NCBI GenBank assembly: GCA_004352715.1
Contig: SCFE01000091.1
Location: 746,478-810,477 of the forward strand
DNA: 64,000 nucleotides
Direction of reading: 5' to 3'
From: Hofstenia miamia
Taxonomy: Eukaryota > Xenacoelomorpha > Acoela
The notes beneath the pieces were generated by a model, which worked only from the letters and a program-made list of their open reading frames with translations, ran no database searches and had not been told where the DNA came from. Positions 10,680 through 25,400 of the stretch are shown piece after piece (the first letter of the stretch is position 1; the number at the start of each line of letters is the position of its first letter). The position numbers and the translations under genes are program-made.

Positions 10680-11790
10680 GTGACCCAATTTTAGTTTTAA
10701 TGAAATGGTAATAAGTTAATCTCTTTTATAATCTATTCCAGAAATAATCAATTTGACAAATCTCTTTTGCAGCTTTTCCAACTTATCTATATCATTCATT
10801 GAGGGATACCATACTTAAGTACAATAACTTATTCAAAACTAAAGATTTATACAATGTTAGTTTTACAGAATAATTCACAGTAAAAGGGATATTTCTTTTG
10901 ATATTTATAAATGAAATATTTTAATATTTTATTCAATTTGAAATATGCTTTGAGATTACTTTCAATGTAGATCCTAAGGTCTTTTCCATTGTCTTCACAA
11001 TTTATGGGAACAGAACAATAACTTATTGCTTTATTTGAGGAATGCGAAAAGATATCAAATGGAATTTGTTGATATTAAATGACAGATTATTCAAGGCAGC
11101 GCACTTATTAATGTTCGACGTATCTTCTGATATATCCACACGTGAATAAAATACAATTTTGACATCATCTGCAAAGATATACGGAATGCAGTCTGAACAA
11201 AAGTCCGATAGATCGTTAATAAATTATAAAAAGTAAAGGCCCGGGTATAAAACCTTGGGGATACACCACTAGTTATTTCTAAACATTCTGAGAAAGAATC
11301 GCGTATCTTGACGCGCTGAACTCTTCCAATTAAGTAGGATGTAATCAGCTTCAGTAATTTCCCTCCTATTCCTATTTTAATTAAGTTTTCTAAGTAAAAT
11401 GCTGTGATCAACACTATCGAATGCCTTTCTGAAATCTGTATAGAGGACGTCAGTTTCAATGTTACTATCTAAGTTTTTTATAGTGTCCAGAAAACATAAG
11501 TAATTGTAATTTGCAAGATCTTTTCTTCAGAAAACTAAACTAACTTTTCGAAAAAATTTAGGCAACAATAAGATATAAAGTTCTATAGATTACTCTTTCA
11601 AAAACTAACGATAGTGTTGATAGTATGCTGATTGATCTATAAATAGGACGTAATATTTGGTATTGTGATTACGTAACAAGTCTTTTCCTAATATTTTTCG
11701 TTAGGATAGGAAAACTTTTTAAAGTCAGTTACAATGCAAGAAGTATTTCAGACTATGGCAAATGTTCCCATTAGGTGGCAATTTGCACAA
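10680..11790 (-). mobile_element. Decayed CR1/Jockey-like LINE reverse transcriptase
   Basis: Reading the minus strand from 11,790 down, the frames give in order: a YRPIS-like segment, a segment with DFRKAFDSVDHSILL (near 11,440), a GV-x-P motif near 11,275, an FADDVK motif (the YADD box, near 11,150), and a thumb-like LYKSLV segment near 10,840. This order is that of a non-LTR RT. At least six stops or frameshifts show it is dead. The longest open piece is 11,091-11,459. No endonuclease domain was found. Confidence 0.75.
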
Positions 11791-13441
11791 TGATATATCA
11801 ATCAAAATAAATGTAAAAAATTCTTTGACTCTATCAGTGGTGTTAAATTTTCTTTGATTACGCAACACTACTTTTGAAACCATTTTTCCTGGCACTTGTT
11901 TGAGAAAATATTGTGATTCTCGAAAATTTAGACCTTTATTGCATCCTATACAAATCTTGCACTGTGCTCTACACTATAGAGTATTATTATGCTTCCTGAT
12001 GTATAGGCTGGTCCTTTATATGTTTCTGTGTTTGGTGTTTTGATGACTTCAGGCTTTATTTGAGTTTCCTGCACATCTAGCAAATTTTAACTACCTTATA
12101 TAATCGCTAATTAGCTTAGAAATATTTTCTTTGAAATTGGAAAGTAGTAATACAGGGTGTGTTTAGGCTATTTCTGCAAATTCTTTTAGGCCCTACATAT
12201 TTCGCCAAACATTTCATTCAATATTTCAATATTACATTTGGCAATATTTTATTTCCTTATTGAATGATTTTAGTATCAATATCAACTTTCAGCATCAGAT
12301 ATTTCACTATGATGATAACTACTGAGCTTGTTCTTTTTTTACTCTCCTTTGATGTAATATTTTGGCCGATGATCGCAAATATATTCCATCATCTTAATAT
12401 GATTATTGCACATTGTAGACATACAGGCTTAAAAATTTGTTTGCCCTGCATACCTGTAACGACAATGATATTGCTGTAGTCGTAATGAAATTTATAATTA
12501 GCAAAAAGAAGATTTATTAATAATTAAAATAACATCAGTGATAGTAAATAAAACTCCTCCAAAGAAATTGAAGTGTAGCAAACATTTGGTTCATTTTGTA
12601 AAAAGTTAAAAGAAATTCGATCTGGATAGAAACCATTGTGAGATACCAGAGCAAATTGCTTGTTTCTGTAGAACTTAATTACAATGTTTGAAAGCCTATC
12701 ATGATTATTTGCGATTTTAAATATATTAGAGCTAAAGGAAATACTGTAATGATTATCACAGAGTATTAATTACTCGAATATAGCACGAATTTTGCATCTT
12801 ATTTTAATAAATGCTTTCAATCTTTTTGTATTTCACGATATTCTGTGAGTTATGATTTAAATACATTTGCCTAGAACGGTTATAAGTACAGGTGAGTTCC
12901 TACTATCAACTTTTATCAGCAGTTTTAGTCGAATATGCAATTATTGTTGTTCACATTGGCGATTTTTTATCATCTGATTTTTTATCAGAAAAATCAGAGT
13001 TGGAATAGCGTTCAGACTGTCGATTTTTTTATCAGATGATGAATTATCATTTATTTCTTGACAGATGATAAAATTCGATAGTGGGAAACACATTAAGCTG
13101 TCAGGTAGATAGCAACGAAGCATTCAACTGGAAAGCAATTTTTTCCCATTTGAAAACATTGATGATATTTACTATTACTCTTCAATAAACTCTGTAATTG
13201 TGCATATATTTGTTATTGTCGTATTTGTAATTTGTTTTCAATTTAAACCACAAAGACTTATCGATCTGTATATGGACTATTTATAAACAAATTTATTTAT
13301 TTATGCAATTGTAGTTCTGTAATCCAAAGTTTTTTATTGAAATTTTATTGCGTTGAAGTTTTTACCAATTTATCATGCATTTACGTTTATTAATTTCTGT
13401 ACTATATTTTTTTAATTGAATGTTGTATCCTTTTAGTGTTA
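11791..13441. other. Region upstream of eIF2A
   Basis: No coding sequence supported. Around 12,958-13,080 there are several copies of TTTTATCATCTG and its inverse CAGATGATAAA, which can pair. The position 360-480 bp upstream of the eIF2A start codon makes it a possible promoter-region feature, but no TATA box or initiator can be assigned with confidence. Confidence 0.4.
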
Positions 13442-16400
13442 ATGATGACTGCGAATTTTCCATATCTCGCAGGTAATTTTCTTTTTCTTCAAGCTTCATA
13501 AAAAATTATATTACATATTTGAAGAGCCTTTTCAGGTGATTATCTATTATATTAATTATATCTAAGGAATGAAATTTTTATTTAATTACTAGGACTTTAA
13601 TATTAAATCGTATAATAATTCTCTCTATTTGGTACAATTCTGTAAGTTTTTTATTTTAGTTATTTTACAATGCCAATAATTTATCACATTCGATATCCTA
13701 TTGTGTACCTATTTGACATAATATTTTAGTCCGTGGAAAAATGTTATTGGAGTTACATGACACATCAAAATCCGAAGTTATTGTTACTATGAAATACGAT
13801 AAGTATGTTGTCTCATATTATTGATTATTGCGATTTGTTTAGGGATAACACAGTTGATTTTTCGTTTTTTAAATGGAGTCCTTGTGGGAAATTTCTGGCT
13901 GTCAGTTTTGAGCATAAGTAAGTAAACATTTAAATGGAAATGCCTCTTGTCACATTATTATCACTCACTCCGTTTTTGAGTTTCTCGGTTTTTTGGACAA
14001 TAACCGGCATTTTCGTGAGTAAGTTATTGAATAAAGAAGGCACTTAATTCTTATATTCATATTTAATTTTTTTTCTTAGAGCGAACTGATTTTGTCTTAG
14101 ACATAACAATTATAACAATGGAAATTTCATCAGGTGTTGTAAAAACATCCAGTAGAATTACTCTTCTTAAATTTTGATCTTAATATCGATATTGCAAGTT
14201 TATTTCTAAGTAAATCAATATTTAGTGCAGCTTGTGATCTTTCAAAAAAATATTGATTAGGGTTGATTTTGTACAATTATTAATCAAGCAAAAACCGCGC
14301 CAATGGTTTCGAGAAAGCAATAATAAAATTCATGGTGTTTTGGATAAGAACAATTCTTTCATTCTATTTGCGGCCAGCGTATGCCAACAGTAAATGATGG
14401 TTTTGTTACCCTGGAATCGTCACAATTTTCACAATTGTATTCATAAATGCAAATGTATTTCTGTTACCCTCGCTGCCCTCAAACAAGGAAAGTTAAATTT
14501 ATTGAATTAGTTTTATCTTAAAATTTTCAAAATCCATTTTCAAAGTTTCATTGTAATCATAAAAATGAGTAAGTACAATTTATGGCATTTAATAGTTTCA
14601 TTAAATTAAAATTGAGTCACTGCTAGTATATTTTAGATAATTTCAATTTTATATGATTTTGTAGTTTTTTGCGGAAAATGTGATTTTTTACTTTTCTTGG
14701 CAGTTGTGTTTACCACCCAGACTTACAAATTTCCCGATCTTGAAATGTCAATAAATATTTACCTCTTGTAGTTAGATTTTGGAAACTTTTTATCACAATT
14801 TTATTGAGCTATACTCTACAATTTCTTTTGAAAATTCCTTTCGCGCTTGGCAATGGCTTGATTTTCATGTTCACTTGCCTTGAGCTAAGCAACCATTTTT
14901 TATTTCAATTTTGTTTTGATTGCTTTAGATCAAATTTATTTATTCGGGAATTTATTTTGATTACTGAAAATTTATTTTACGTGGGCTTAGAGCTTTGTCC
15001 TATTTGTGATTAGGTATGCGTTCACTAGTATATAGGGAGAATATGAAAGACCAATAGAATTTTTGAATTAGAACTGTGATTTAAGTTTGCATGTTCCAGT
15101 ATAGTGTAGGTGTGTACCAGAGTTTTATTGAATCTGATTTTTCCCCTCCCGATGTTGCCCCAATTTTACCAGTCCATAGTAATAGGATTTTTTCATTTTT
15201 TGTGTAAATCATACGAAGTGAAAAAACAAAAAACTTGTTCATAGGCCATATACAAGTGCTAACTTATTTTGAAAATTGAACAATTTCAAAATTTAAATTA
15301 TTGGTGAGTTTAGTTATAATTTCAGTGTATTTCTTTCATTTCTAAATTTTATATATTTTTGCCAAAATTCATATCTCGGCTCACATTTCATCCTTAGTTG
15401 TGTACTTTCCATCAATGTTAGGATTAACTAATGTTACTCCCATATATAAAAGGGATACCCCACTAATTATCTCGCCTTTTACCAAATTCACACTTATTTC
15501 TATAACAAATCTATTCTTTCGAATACTCAATTCAGCTTTCGCAAAGCTCACTTCACCGCTGATGCTTTACTTTACGCTACTGAAAATTGGCCATCTTATC
15601 TCAATAATAACAACTCTGTCATAATTGCTTCTATCGATTTCTCCAAAGCATTGGATTATATTGATCATTATATTCTTCTTAGAACGCTTACAAAGGTGTG
15701 CCACAGGACAGTGATGTCCAGTTTTATAATCTGTTTAACGGCACTTTAATGTATCCGTTAAACGGATCTGTGCGTTAACATCAAATCCGTTTAACGTATA
15801 TACGTTTAACGGATACGTTATTCAAATAAAATACGTTTCACGTTCTGAACAGGAAGTGAATTATTTGAGTAAGCAATTGTTTTGATTTAAAAAATGGCCT
15901 TTCAAAGACCGCCAGGCCTCTTTTGGAATGTTGCCGTCCCCTGCAATTGCTAAAGAGTTTTCTCAAGAGCAGGCTAGTTGTCACAAACAAGAAAAAACAG
16001 ATTTCGTTTGAAAAACATAAAATTGCGTTTGATTTTGTCATCTAGCTAAAAGATTTTGTTACACGTTATTGCAATTTTACGTTTTTACATTGCCGAATTC
16101 AGGTTTTCTATGGTTATTTAATTAAAATACTTAAAACAGATACGTTTTTTTAATATAAATACGTTTTCCCTTTTATAATACGTTTAAAAAATAAAACGGG
16201 ACATCACTGCCACAGGGTAATATATTAGGGCCTTTGTTTTTTTCGTTGTATATGTATGTTTTAAATGGAAATTTAAGCAATGATTGTGGAATAGTGCAAT
16301 ATGCTAATGGCGCGGGTATATATACACACATGATGGCAATGTCTCTCAACTGTTATAATACTTTAGTATGCACTATTTAATTGTAAATTCCACTAAACAG

Positions 16401-19400
16401 AATCGGGGACTACGCGATTAAAATGGACTGGACACAGAATTTTCATTTATCCTAATAGGGCTCATGAAAAATATATGTCAATACAATTTTTATGTTTATC
16501 AACAAATTATTCGATAAAAATCTATCATATTTCAACAAATAGTTATTAGATTCATACATTTTATAGTTATAAAATTAAAAAAATTAATTATATAGAAAAG
16601 TGTTATTATAATTATAAAAATTTTAAACGTGAAGTAAACAAAAACCCAAAAAAAACAAAAATTAAAAAAATTATTCACTGGAAACTTTTCTTAAGCTTCT
16701 TTGAGAGGCGGATGTTGTTTTAAGTTTCTTTTTGCTGCAGTTATTGACAACATTTTTCGCAAAACAATTAAACAGCTTCTTGGTAATTAATATAAAGTAA
16801 GCTTGCCCTTGGTTACAAATTAAATTGTGTTCAAATGATATTTCTGAGCTCATATGCTCTGTAATTTTAATAAAGACATCTTTTTGGTGATTGATTGACA
16901 AAAACCGTTTACGTCGATCAGGATTTTCAAGAATAGGCAGCATACATAGATAACCAATAGTTACCAGAAAATCACAGCAATGTGTTGGCTTACACACACC
17001 GTCTCTATTTAAATGATTAAAAACAGATAAAAATTCATTAGGAAACCTTAAGTCTTCTTCATCTGTCCAATCACTTAATAAGTCTTTGCAGGAATCACAT
17101 AATAAAGAAAGTTTTTTAGAACACCATCCAGAAATATAATAAATTATTGGTTTTTCTTCATCTAAATCAGAAACGTCTATGTACTGAATTTCCTAAATAA
17201 AGCAATTGGCATCATTGTCCACATCATTTGTTACTGCATTAGCGATATTTTTACAGTATTTCTTGAAAATAGTGAAGCTTTCCATAACGCAATTATTCTT
17301 AATTTTTTTCACTTTCCGCAACTATGATACAAAAAAATCTCCGCCGTTGAATTGCCGATAACAACCAAACGTCTTTCTATACGAATTTTATTGATTCTTT
17401 TACTAATATATAATAAGAATTTCATTTTAACACTGTGATATCTATGACCAGTGATTTGCAAGCATATAAACTACATTGCATAGCTTTCCTCTATATATAT
17501 TATTATTATTATTATTATTATTGCTTGATGTGCATATAATTTAGATTTCTTGTTTTCGAAGTTTTGACAAATCGTGAATGCCTACTTGAGTGTGATTTGG
17601 ACGTCATCTCTGCTGAATTTTCTCCGAAGTCATGTTATGTTTCCACTTTTCAAGCTCTTTCAAGTAATATTTTTCGACAAAGTAAACAATATATTCAGGG
17701 ACTTTTGAGGTTATGTTTAGATACAAAAGTGGTGTTTTCTTCTTACTTTAAATTAAAAATCGCACGTAAAGTGCTAATTTTTTATATTTCTTTGTGTTAA
17801 GAGTACAATTGTTTATTTTTCATTTTGCATAATGTAAATATATTGTTGAGCTAAAAAAATTTCAAAGCCGTTAAGAAAGTAATCATTTTGGTTAAGGTTT
17901 TCTAATGAACATTCTAATACCTAGAGACATTCTTGTATATTTTCTATATAAAAATAATTTGATCTATTTTCGGAAATCAAAATCTTAAAAAATATGTTTT
18001 TAGACAAAAATCCCCAAAACGTGCGTCTTTATCGTTTAAATAGTGGTGAATTGATAGCAAAGTTTACCTGCAGAAATGAGGCGTTATGGCAGATGCAATT
18101 TGCAAACGACGAAGAGATAGCTGCGATTTATTCTAATGGCTCTGTTGTATTCTATGAAAATCATAATTTTGGTAAGTTTGTCTAAATTCATTCGAATGAA
18201 ATACTTGAAATTTCATATCGTCTCAATTAGGTTTATAAGAAATGATAAGTTTAATGGTCTCATTCCCACTTAGTTCATTGGATTACCTCTCAGGTCCGTG
18301 AAATTTTCTATTCCATGATCCCATGTTAGTTTCATTTCCCCTGAAATATTGATCCCTAGCTCTGCAGAATCCTTGTCTCACTTAAGCTTTAATATTAGTA
18401 GCAAATGCTTTATCAATATATTAAAAGAATGCAATCTTAACGCAATCTGTTTTAATCGCCTTTAACATGCATTGATCATTTCAGCAACATGCAAAGGCGA
18501 AGTCAATTAATTTCTACTTAATTTTTTAGCTGACCTAATAAGAATACACTATTCAGTGATTTCTTACCTTCCAGATGTAACTACTGTAAATCTGCAAAAG
18601 AATTTAGCGTTTTAATAATTTATTGGCACATTATTAGTTGAGAGTAGAGAATGGCAGTATTCATTTAGAATGTACTTGATCCGATCAGATTATTCACTAC
18701 TCGACCCAAACCCCGAAATCGGTCTAATGGAGAGTTACACTAATATCAAGTCATGCACATAGACCTCTCCAATTCATTCGTGTGCAAAATCGACCGAGTG
18801 ATCCGAATCGTAAATTTATCACTCGTAACTACATGAAAAATATTTACCTGAATCACTATCGAAAAGTTTCTGTCTAAAAGTAGTAGTTTGTAAATTTTAT
18901 CAAGTATACGCCTAACTCTAACCACAACATAAAAATGTTATTTATGCAGTATAAGTGTATACTGACGAATTGGAATACTACTACCCGTTAGCCAAAAGCC
19001 AATTAAGATAATTCGAATATATCCGTGCTAAGAAATTTTAGGAATATTTTGTTTGCTGTTGAACAAATTAAGTTTTTCTACCAATCTGGCCTCAATTACT
19101 ACACTCAAATACCCTTCTTTTCGGAACTAAGGTAAGTTAGTTGTTCTACTTCATATCACTCTCTTGCAATTCCAAAGATTTACAACTATTGAAATCGTAT
19201 TTTATTGCCTATTTTTAATGAAAATCTCAATTTTATAAGATGTTCATTTTTATAGACATTAATTTGGTGACATTGAAGATTTATAATATGAAAGTCAAAA
19301 TAATGTGATTCTTATTAGATCCTTTTTCTGTTTACATATAGTATGAAAGTAGTTGTGTGCAAGCTTTTTGGTGATGAATTTCTTAAGTTGTGTATTTGAA

Positions 19401-21082
19401 TGCTACAAACTATTTCTGAACATAATTTATGTTTTTGCTTTTTAGATAAATATGTGAACAATTTGAGTCTTGCTAGATTGTCCTCATTCAGTCTCTCTAA
19501 ACAATCACAATGTCACATAGCAGTATATATCCCAGCTGATAAAAAGGTATTTGTTCTTTAATAAATTAGTTATTTGGGAAAAGTTTTCGCTGTTTGTAGC
19601 TTTAATTGATAATACATTTTATGTAAGGGGAGTCCTTCATCGGTGAAAATATTCCTTTATCCGCATTTGGGCCAGTATGCTTGTATTGCAAACAAAAGCT
19701 TCTTCAAAGCAGACGATGTTCATCTAAAATGGAATTTCAATGGTACATTAGTTTATTCATTTAGTAAATATTTTAATCTGTCGCCATTTTAACCACTGAA
19801 AGACTTTAAACCTCTTTTTGCATTGTTCAATGTTAATGATTTTTTTTAGGTACTGGATTACTCATTCAGGCAGTCACAGATGTGGATTCGTCAGGAAAAT
19901 CATATTATGGCGAAACAAATATTCATTACCTTTCAGTTGATGGCACCAGTAGCTCCGTTCCTTTGGGTATGTATGTTTTCAACATCTGCAGGCTATCCAA
20001 TGCCTTATTCAGTTTTTTAAATTCTATTGTGTACAATTCAATTAAACTGCGTTTTTCGATTCAAATCTTAATGATTTATTAGTATGGACCTTAAAATTTA
20101 CAATCGTTCAGTGCATTTTATGTTTTAGCAACTTATTCGCGTCTTGTCTGCGTTGTGCCAATAAAATACGTTTTCCAAAATTGCTAAAAAGTGGGTACTA
20201 ATCGATCACTGCACTGTTGGAATTAGACACTCCATCCTTAAGAAATAGATTTGACAAAGTCAATCCTATATTTACACCGAGATACTGTCATTTTCAATTC
20301 AGTGTAAATCCATTTAGCAAAATAATCTTGTTGAAGAGAAAACTCTTCTGCTAACTTTCTTAAGTAAGTGCTCGTATTTTACGATTTTCAAAGAAATTTT
20401 CGCAAATCAATTTTTAGGTTATGTTACTTCTAACTAGAGTTTAAGTTTCATGTATAGAAATATTTTTAATATGCTTCTAATCATATATAAAGCAGACTCT
20501 CGTATACTTACTGTAAGCTAAAGATGGTTTAGCTTTGTTGTTTGTGCACTTTTTGATATGAATGAGTTTAATTTACATTTTGTATACAACTTTTTATTCA
20601 TAAGCATTGTAGTTTAATGCTTACTTATCTTATATATTGATTTCTATGCTGTGAGATCTCCAAGTGTTATTCTTAGGCTGATTATTGAATTTTCTCTTTT
20701 GACAAGTCAATATTTTTAAATAAATTATTTCTATGACTTACCCTATATATATTACCAATTATATTCAAAAATGTTTTTGGTCAATGCTGATATAACTATT
20801 AATTTTTAATAGTAATATTTGGTTGTCTCAATGTATATTAGAAATCTAAGAACTTACTAAAATATATATTTTATACACATGTTAGAATATAGAGCTTAAC
20901 AATTTTCAACTCGATACAATTTATCGTTAAACCATTCATTGTTTAGATAAAGATGGACCTGTGCATGACATTAAATGGAGTCCTGCTGCCAATGAATTCT
21001 GTGTAGTATATGGCTGTAAGTATATATATATATATATATATATANCTAAATGCATTGAAAAGAATAAACATTGTTGTACTAA

Positions 21083-21126
<44 letters not shown>

Positions 21127-22461
21127 TTAGTACAACAATGTTTATTCTTTTCAATGCATTTAGTTCTATTGAAATATTTCATAATTTATATTGCTAAATA
21201 TTCGAAATTTTGTTCTATATTCTGCGAATCAAAGGCGCATTTGGACTTTAAAAGACTTCTAAGATGCATCCAGAAATTATTCTGTAGTTAGTTGTTAATT
21301 GCAGAGGTCTTGTTATAGTTTTTCTTTCCTTTAACAGTTTGTTTGTTCAAGAAATTAATGCATAAACCCTTTATGAAGAAGTATTCAGGCCACTGGGTCA
21401 CTCGTTAAGTAGGATAAAAATAATTTTAATAAACTGCCTGGAAAAATCCCGTGATCAATTTTAAATTAACACTCTTTTCGTTAAAATTTGAATAGAATAT
21501 TCCATAAGAGATTTCTTGATTAAAACGTTTTATTCTTAATCCTAATAGAAAACGCTGCTGTGCTACCAATTTTAGAAAAGCATTAGACGTATTTTGAAAA
21601 TTTCATTTGTGTTTTAAATATGTGTTTTATATAAATGTTTTTTGTAATTTAAAGTCATGTAAAATGCTATTAATTCTCCCAAAATTTAATTTGGCTTAAT
21701 TTTTTATAATTATTTAGTTATCCCTTCAAAGGCAAAACTTTTCAACTCGAACTGTAACCAAATCTACGATTTCGGTTCTGGTCATCGAACTTCCTGTTAT
21801 TTCAATCCTCAAGGTAACATTATTGCGTTAGCAGGGTTTGGGAATGTGCGCGGCAATGTGGAGCTTTGGGATCGTCAAAAGTTAAAACTCATTCACAAAA
21901 TCAATGTGAGTCTTTTTCATTGATTTTTACATTTGCTTAACGTATTATATTGTAAAATTAGAACTTAGAATTGATTTGTTTTAGGACTACTCTTGAATAA
22001 GTATCTTCTTTCACTTTATATTATTGGAAACCTTAAACCGTATCGTGCATTTTAATTTGTCAATGAATGCTTTTAGCTAGATGATATCACATTCATGCAG
22101 TGGTGTCCCAATGGCGAATACCTACTTACCGCCACTCTTTCTCCTCGACTTAAAGTCTCCAATTGTTACAATATTTTTAACTATAAAGGCCAACTTTTAC
22201 TGAATTGGAAAGTCGATATTACATGGCAAGAGCAAATATTTCAGGTTTTTTCAACTTAATTTTATTTATTTGTTGAAGTTTTACTTGCATTTGGAATATA
22301 TATATATNNNNNNNNNNNNNNNNNNNNNNNNNNNNNNNNNNNNNNNNNNNNNNNNNNNNNNNNNNNNNNNNNNNNNNNNNNNNNNNNNNNNNNNNNNNNN
22401 NNNNNNNNNNNNNNNNNNNNNNNNNNNNNNNNNNNNNNNNNNNNNNNNNNNNNNNNNNNNN

Positions 22462-22496
<35 letters not shown>

Positions 22497-25400
22497 TACT
22501 AGGCCAAAAGTTTGGGAACAGTAACCTGTCTAAAGCGTGTTTTATACTATTTCCTGGAAACTTCGTAAAATTCCTGAAATTCCCAATTTTTTCTTAGAAT
22601 TTACAACAGATTCACTTAACAAATCAAATTAACACATATTTTAGATTTACACACAATACATTTTCACTGAAAAAGCACTATCATTATAGTTTGAAATATG
22701 GTCCGTTGTAGTGAAATTTCACCAACAAAGCGTCCTCAAATTCATATCTTGTATGAGGAGGGGTACAATTATCGCGCTATAGCTGTTAGAATGGGCGTGT
22801 CAGTATCTTCTGTATCCAGAAGTGTTACTCACTATCAGCAACTTCAAAATTTTTCCTCTCGAGAGCGGTCTGGCAGACCAAAAGTGACAACCCCTCAAAC
22901 TGACTGTCTCATTCACCGTTACGTCTTCAATCAACCATTGTCTTCATCTTCTGAAGTCAAAGCAAATCTAGGTGCGGTATTGCAGAATGTATCAACACGC
23001 ACCATTAGGCGTCCACTGAATACTACCTTTGACCTTCCACCGTGCAAACTGGCAGCCAAACCCCGATTGTCTTCAAAAAACATTGGAAACCGGTTGCGGT
23101 TCTGCAGGCAATACCAACACTACACCCCTGAGATGTGGCATCAAGTAATGTTTAGTGACGAATCAAAGATTTGCCAGTTTACATCATACTGGCCACACGT
23201 TCGACGACCAAGAAACCAAAGATTCAACACACGTTACACGAAACAAACTGTCCGCTCAGCACTTTCTGTGATTATTTTGGGTGGTATAACTGTGAATGGG
23301 CGCACTGGTCTGCATTTTGTTCCTCACAATTAGACAGTCACAGCCAAGGCCTACCTCAAAATAATTGAGGAGAAAGTTCCCATGTTTATGCAGCTTCGCG
23401 GAACATCTGTACTACAACAAGATGGTGCTCCGTGCCACAGCCCCAAATTTGTGAAACAGTGGATTGCATCACAAGACTTTAGGCTGCTTGAGAACTGGCC
23501 GGGAAGCTCCCCAGACCTCAACGTCATAAAAAAATTGCTGGCATCACATCAAAAACTGTCTGAGGAAGCGCCAATGCACATCACTCGACGATCTGAAGGT
23601 TCAAATTAAAGTGGTATGGTGCACAGAGATTACTGATGATTATTGTAGAAAGCTGTTCGAGTCAATGTCAAATCACATTGCTGCGTGTTTGGCCAATAAT
23701 GGCGGACATACAAAATATTAGTGAGTTTTTCGGAATTAACTATTTACTTTCTACAAGGTGTTATCATATTATTTCTACATTGTGTTATTATATTGTTTCT
23801 ACATTGCGTTTTTTAGTGTAAAATACAAAAATTTCTAAATTTGGAAAGTGTACCCAAACTTTTGACTAGTACTGTAAGAGATGCGTCTTCTGATATTTCC
23901 ATATCATGGAAAAAATATAGCCTTTTCCTCGAAAATTGCATTTTTAAACCCGGATCCGGTTGTGTAGTTACTGATTTTACTGGATTCTAGCACATCCCTA
24001 GTTCTAGTCTGAAAAAATAATATGCTGGCCAGTGATGAGTTCATTTACACTTCCCACCTGACCACACCTGTTTCAATATCAAAGCTGATCTGATTTAAAC
24101 CTGTTTAATCATGATGACCATTGAGAGAGAGATTTTATAAAAGCAATATCCTCCTCTTCTTGAATTATGTTTCCTTTTTTGTTTACACTGTATTTCAATA
24201 AAAACATCAGTTTTAGATATTAACATATTCTAAAAGAACAGAAAATTTCTCTAATATATAATACTATTGTTAAAATTAATCCCATTCCTGCAACCATAGT
24301 AACATCTGAACAATATTTAGGATATCCTTGACATAATTATCTATTGTAATACTACTGGAATTAATTCTAAACGTCCATTTTCTCAAACAATTTGTAAATC
24401 CTGGGATTATGACACATCCATTGTGTACTTCCCTGTTATGGTGAAAATGTGTGATATAAAGGACTCCTCGGTTTGAGGTACATGAATGAATATCCGATAT
24501 TTGCAGAAATCTTCAAATTCTTCCCGTACCTAAACTACCAAGTCTCGTGCGAGCGCGCTCTGTGCAAAATCAGAAGTCTTCGTGCCAGATCATGAACTAA
24601 GGATGAAAGTGTAAGAGCAGATAATTTTCTATCCAGAGATGTTTTCATATTGTAAATATCTTTATTATTTAAGGAGGGGCAACACCCAAAATATATTTTT
24701 TTTGGTTGAAGCTAATTTGACCTTTTTAAGTGCTTAGAATATATAATATAATTAAAACTATTTACATAAACTCTCGCAAAAAAAATTTTTGGTTGCTATG
24801 GGCAACAATATTCAAAAAATTTGTAAACAAATTTTTCCCTAACACTTTTTAGTTTATTAACCTACTGTGCCCAAATGTGCAGGATGTTTCAGGTTGCTAT
24901 ATACACAATTATATGTAATATTTTTTTATTTTATAAATTATTTTTTTTAATTAATATTTTTTTCTATTTTTTCTTAAATTTTTTACATAAAAAGATGAAA
25001 AAAAATTTCAACATTCTTCAAAAAGGTTTACTATCAATTCCTTACATACAAATGAGGATACAAGTTCCAAGAAACTACAAAAAAAATTTCATGTAAATAT
25101 CGCTATAACTGTGGGAGGAGTTACAATTTTAACTTATTACTTCATCAAAAAAAGTATTCCGAGAAATTGCAAGATAGAGTTAAGACTGTCCTGCACCATA
25201 TGTTGTACCCTCTTTGGCTACTTTTTTCCTTGCTTTTTTTAGCAATCCTGGCATATTTGCTCTTCTCCTTAATTTTTTCCTGGCTTTTTCATCTAAATTT
25301 AGCAAAATTTAGGTGTTGCCCCTCTTTAATGAGCCAAGAGCGTTTAAGAAATTATTTCCAAACCCATCACAAATTGTAAAAAAATTTCTCGGCAGTTTAA

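Noticed and set aside
20936-21291. ORFs with Tyr-Ile repeats
   Set aside because: Translations of (AT)n and a palindrome at a gap.
24875-25379. Hydrophobic ORFs as membrane proteins
   Set aside because: They arise from poly-T stretches inside a TTAA MITE.
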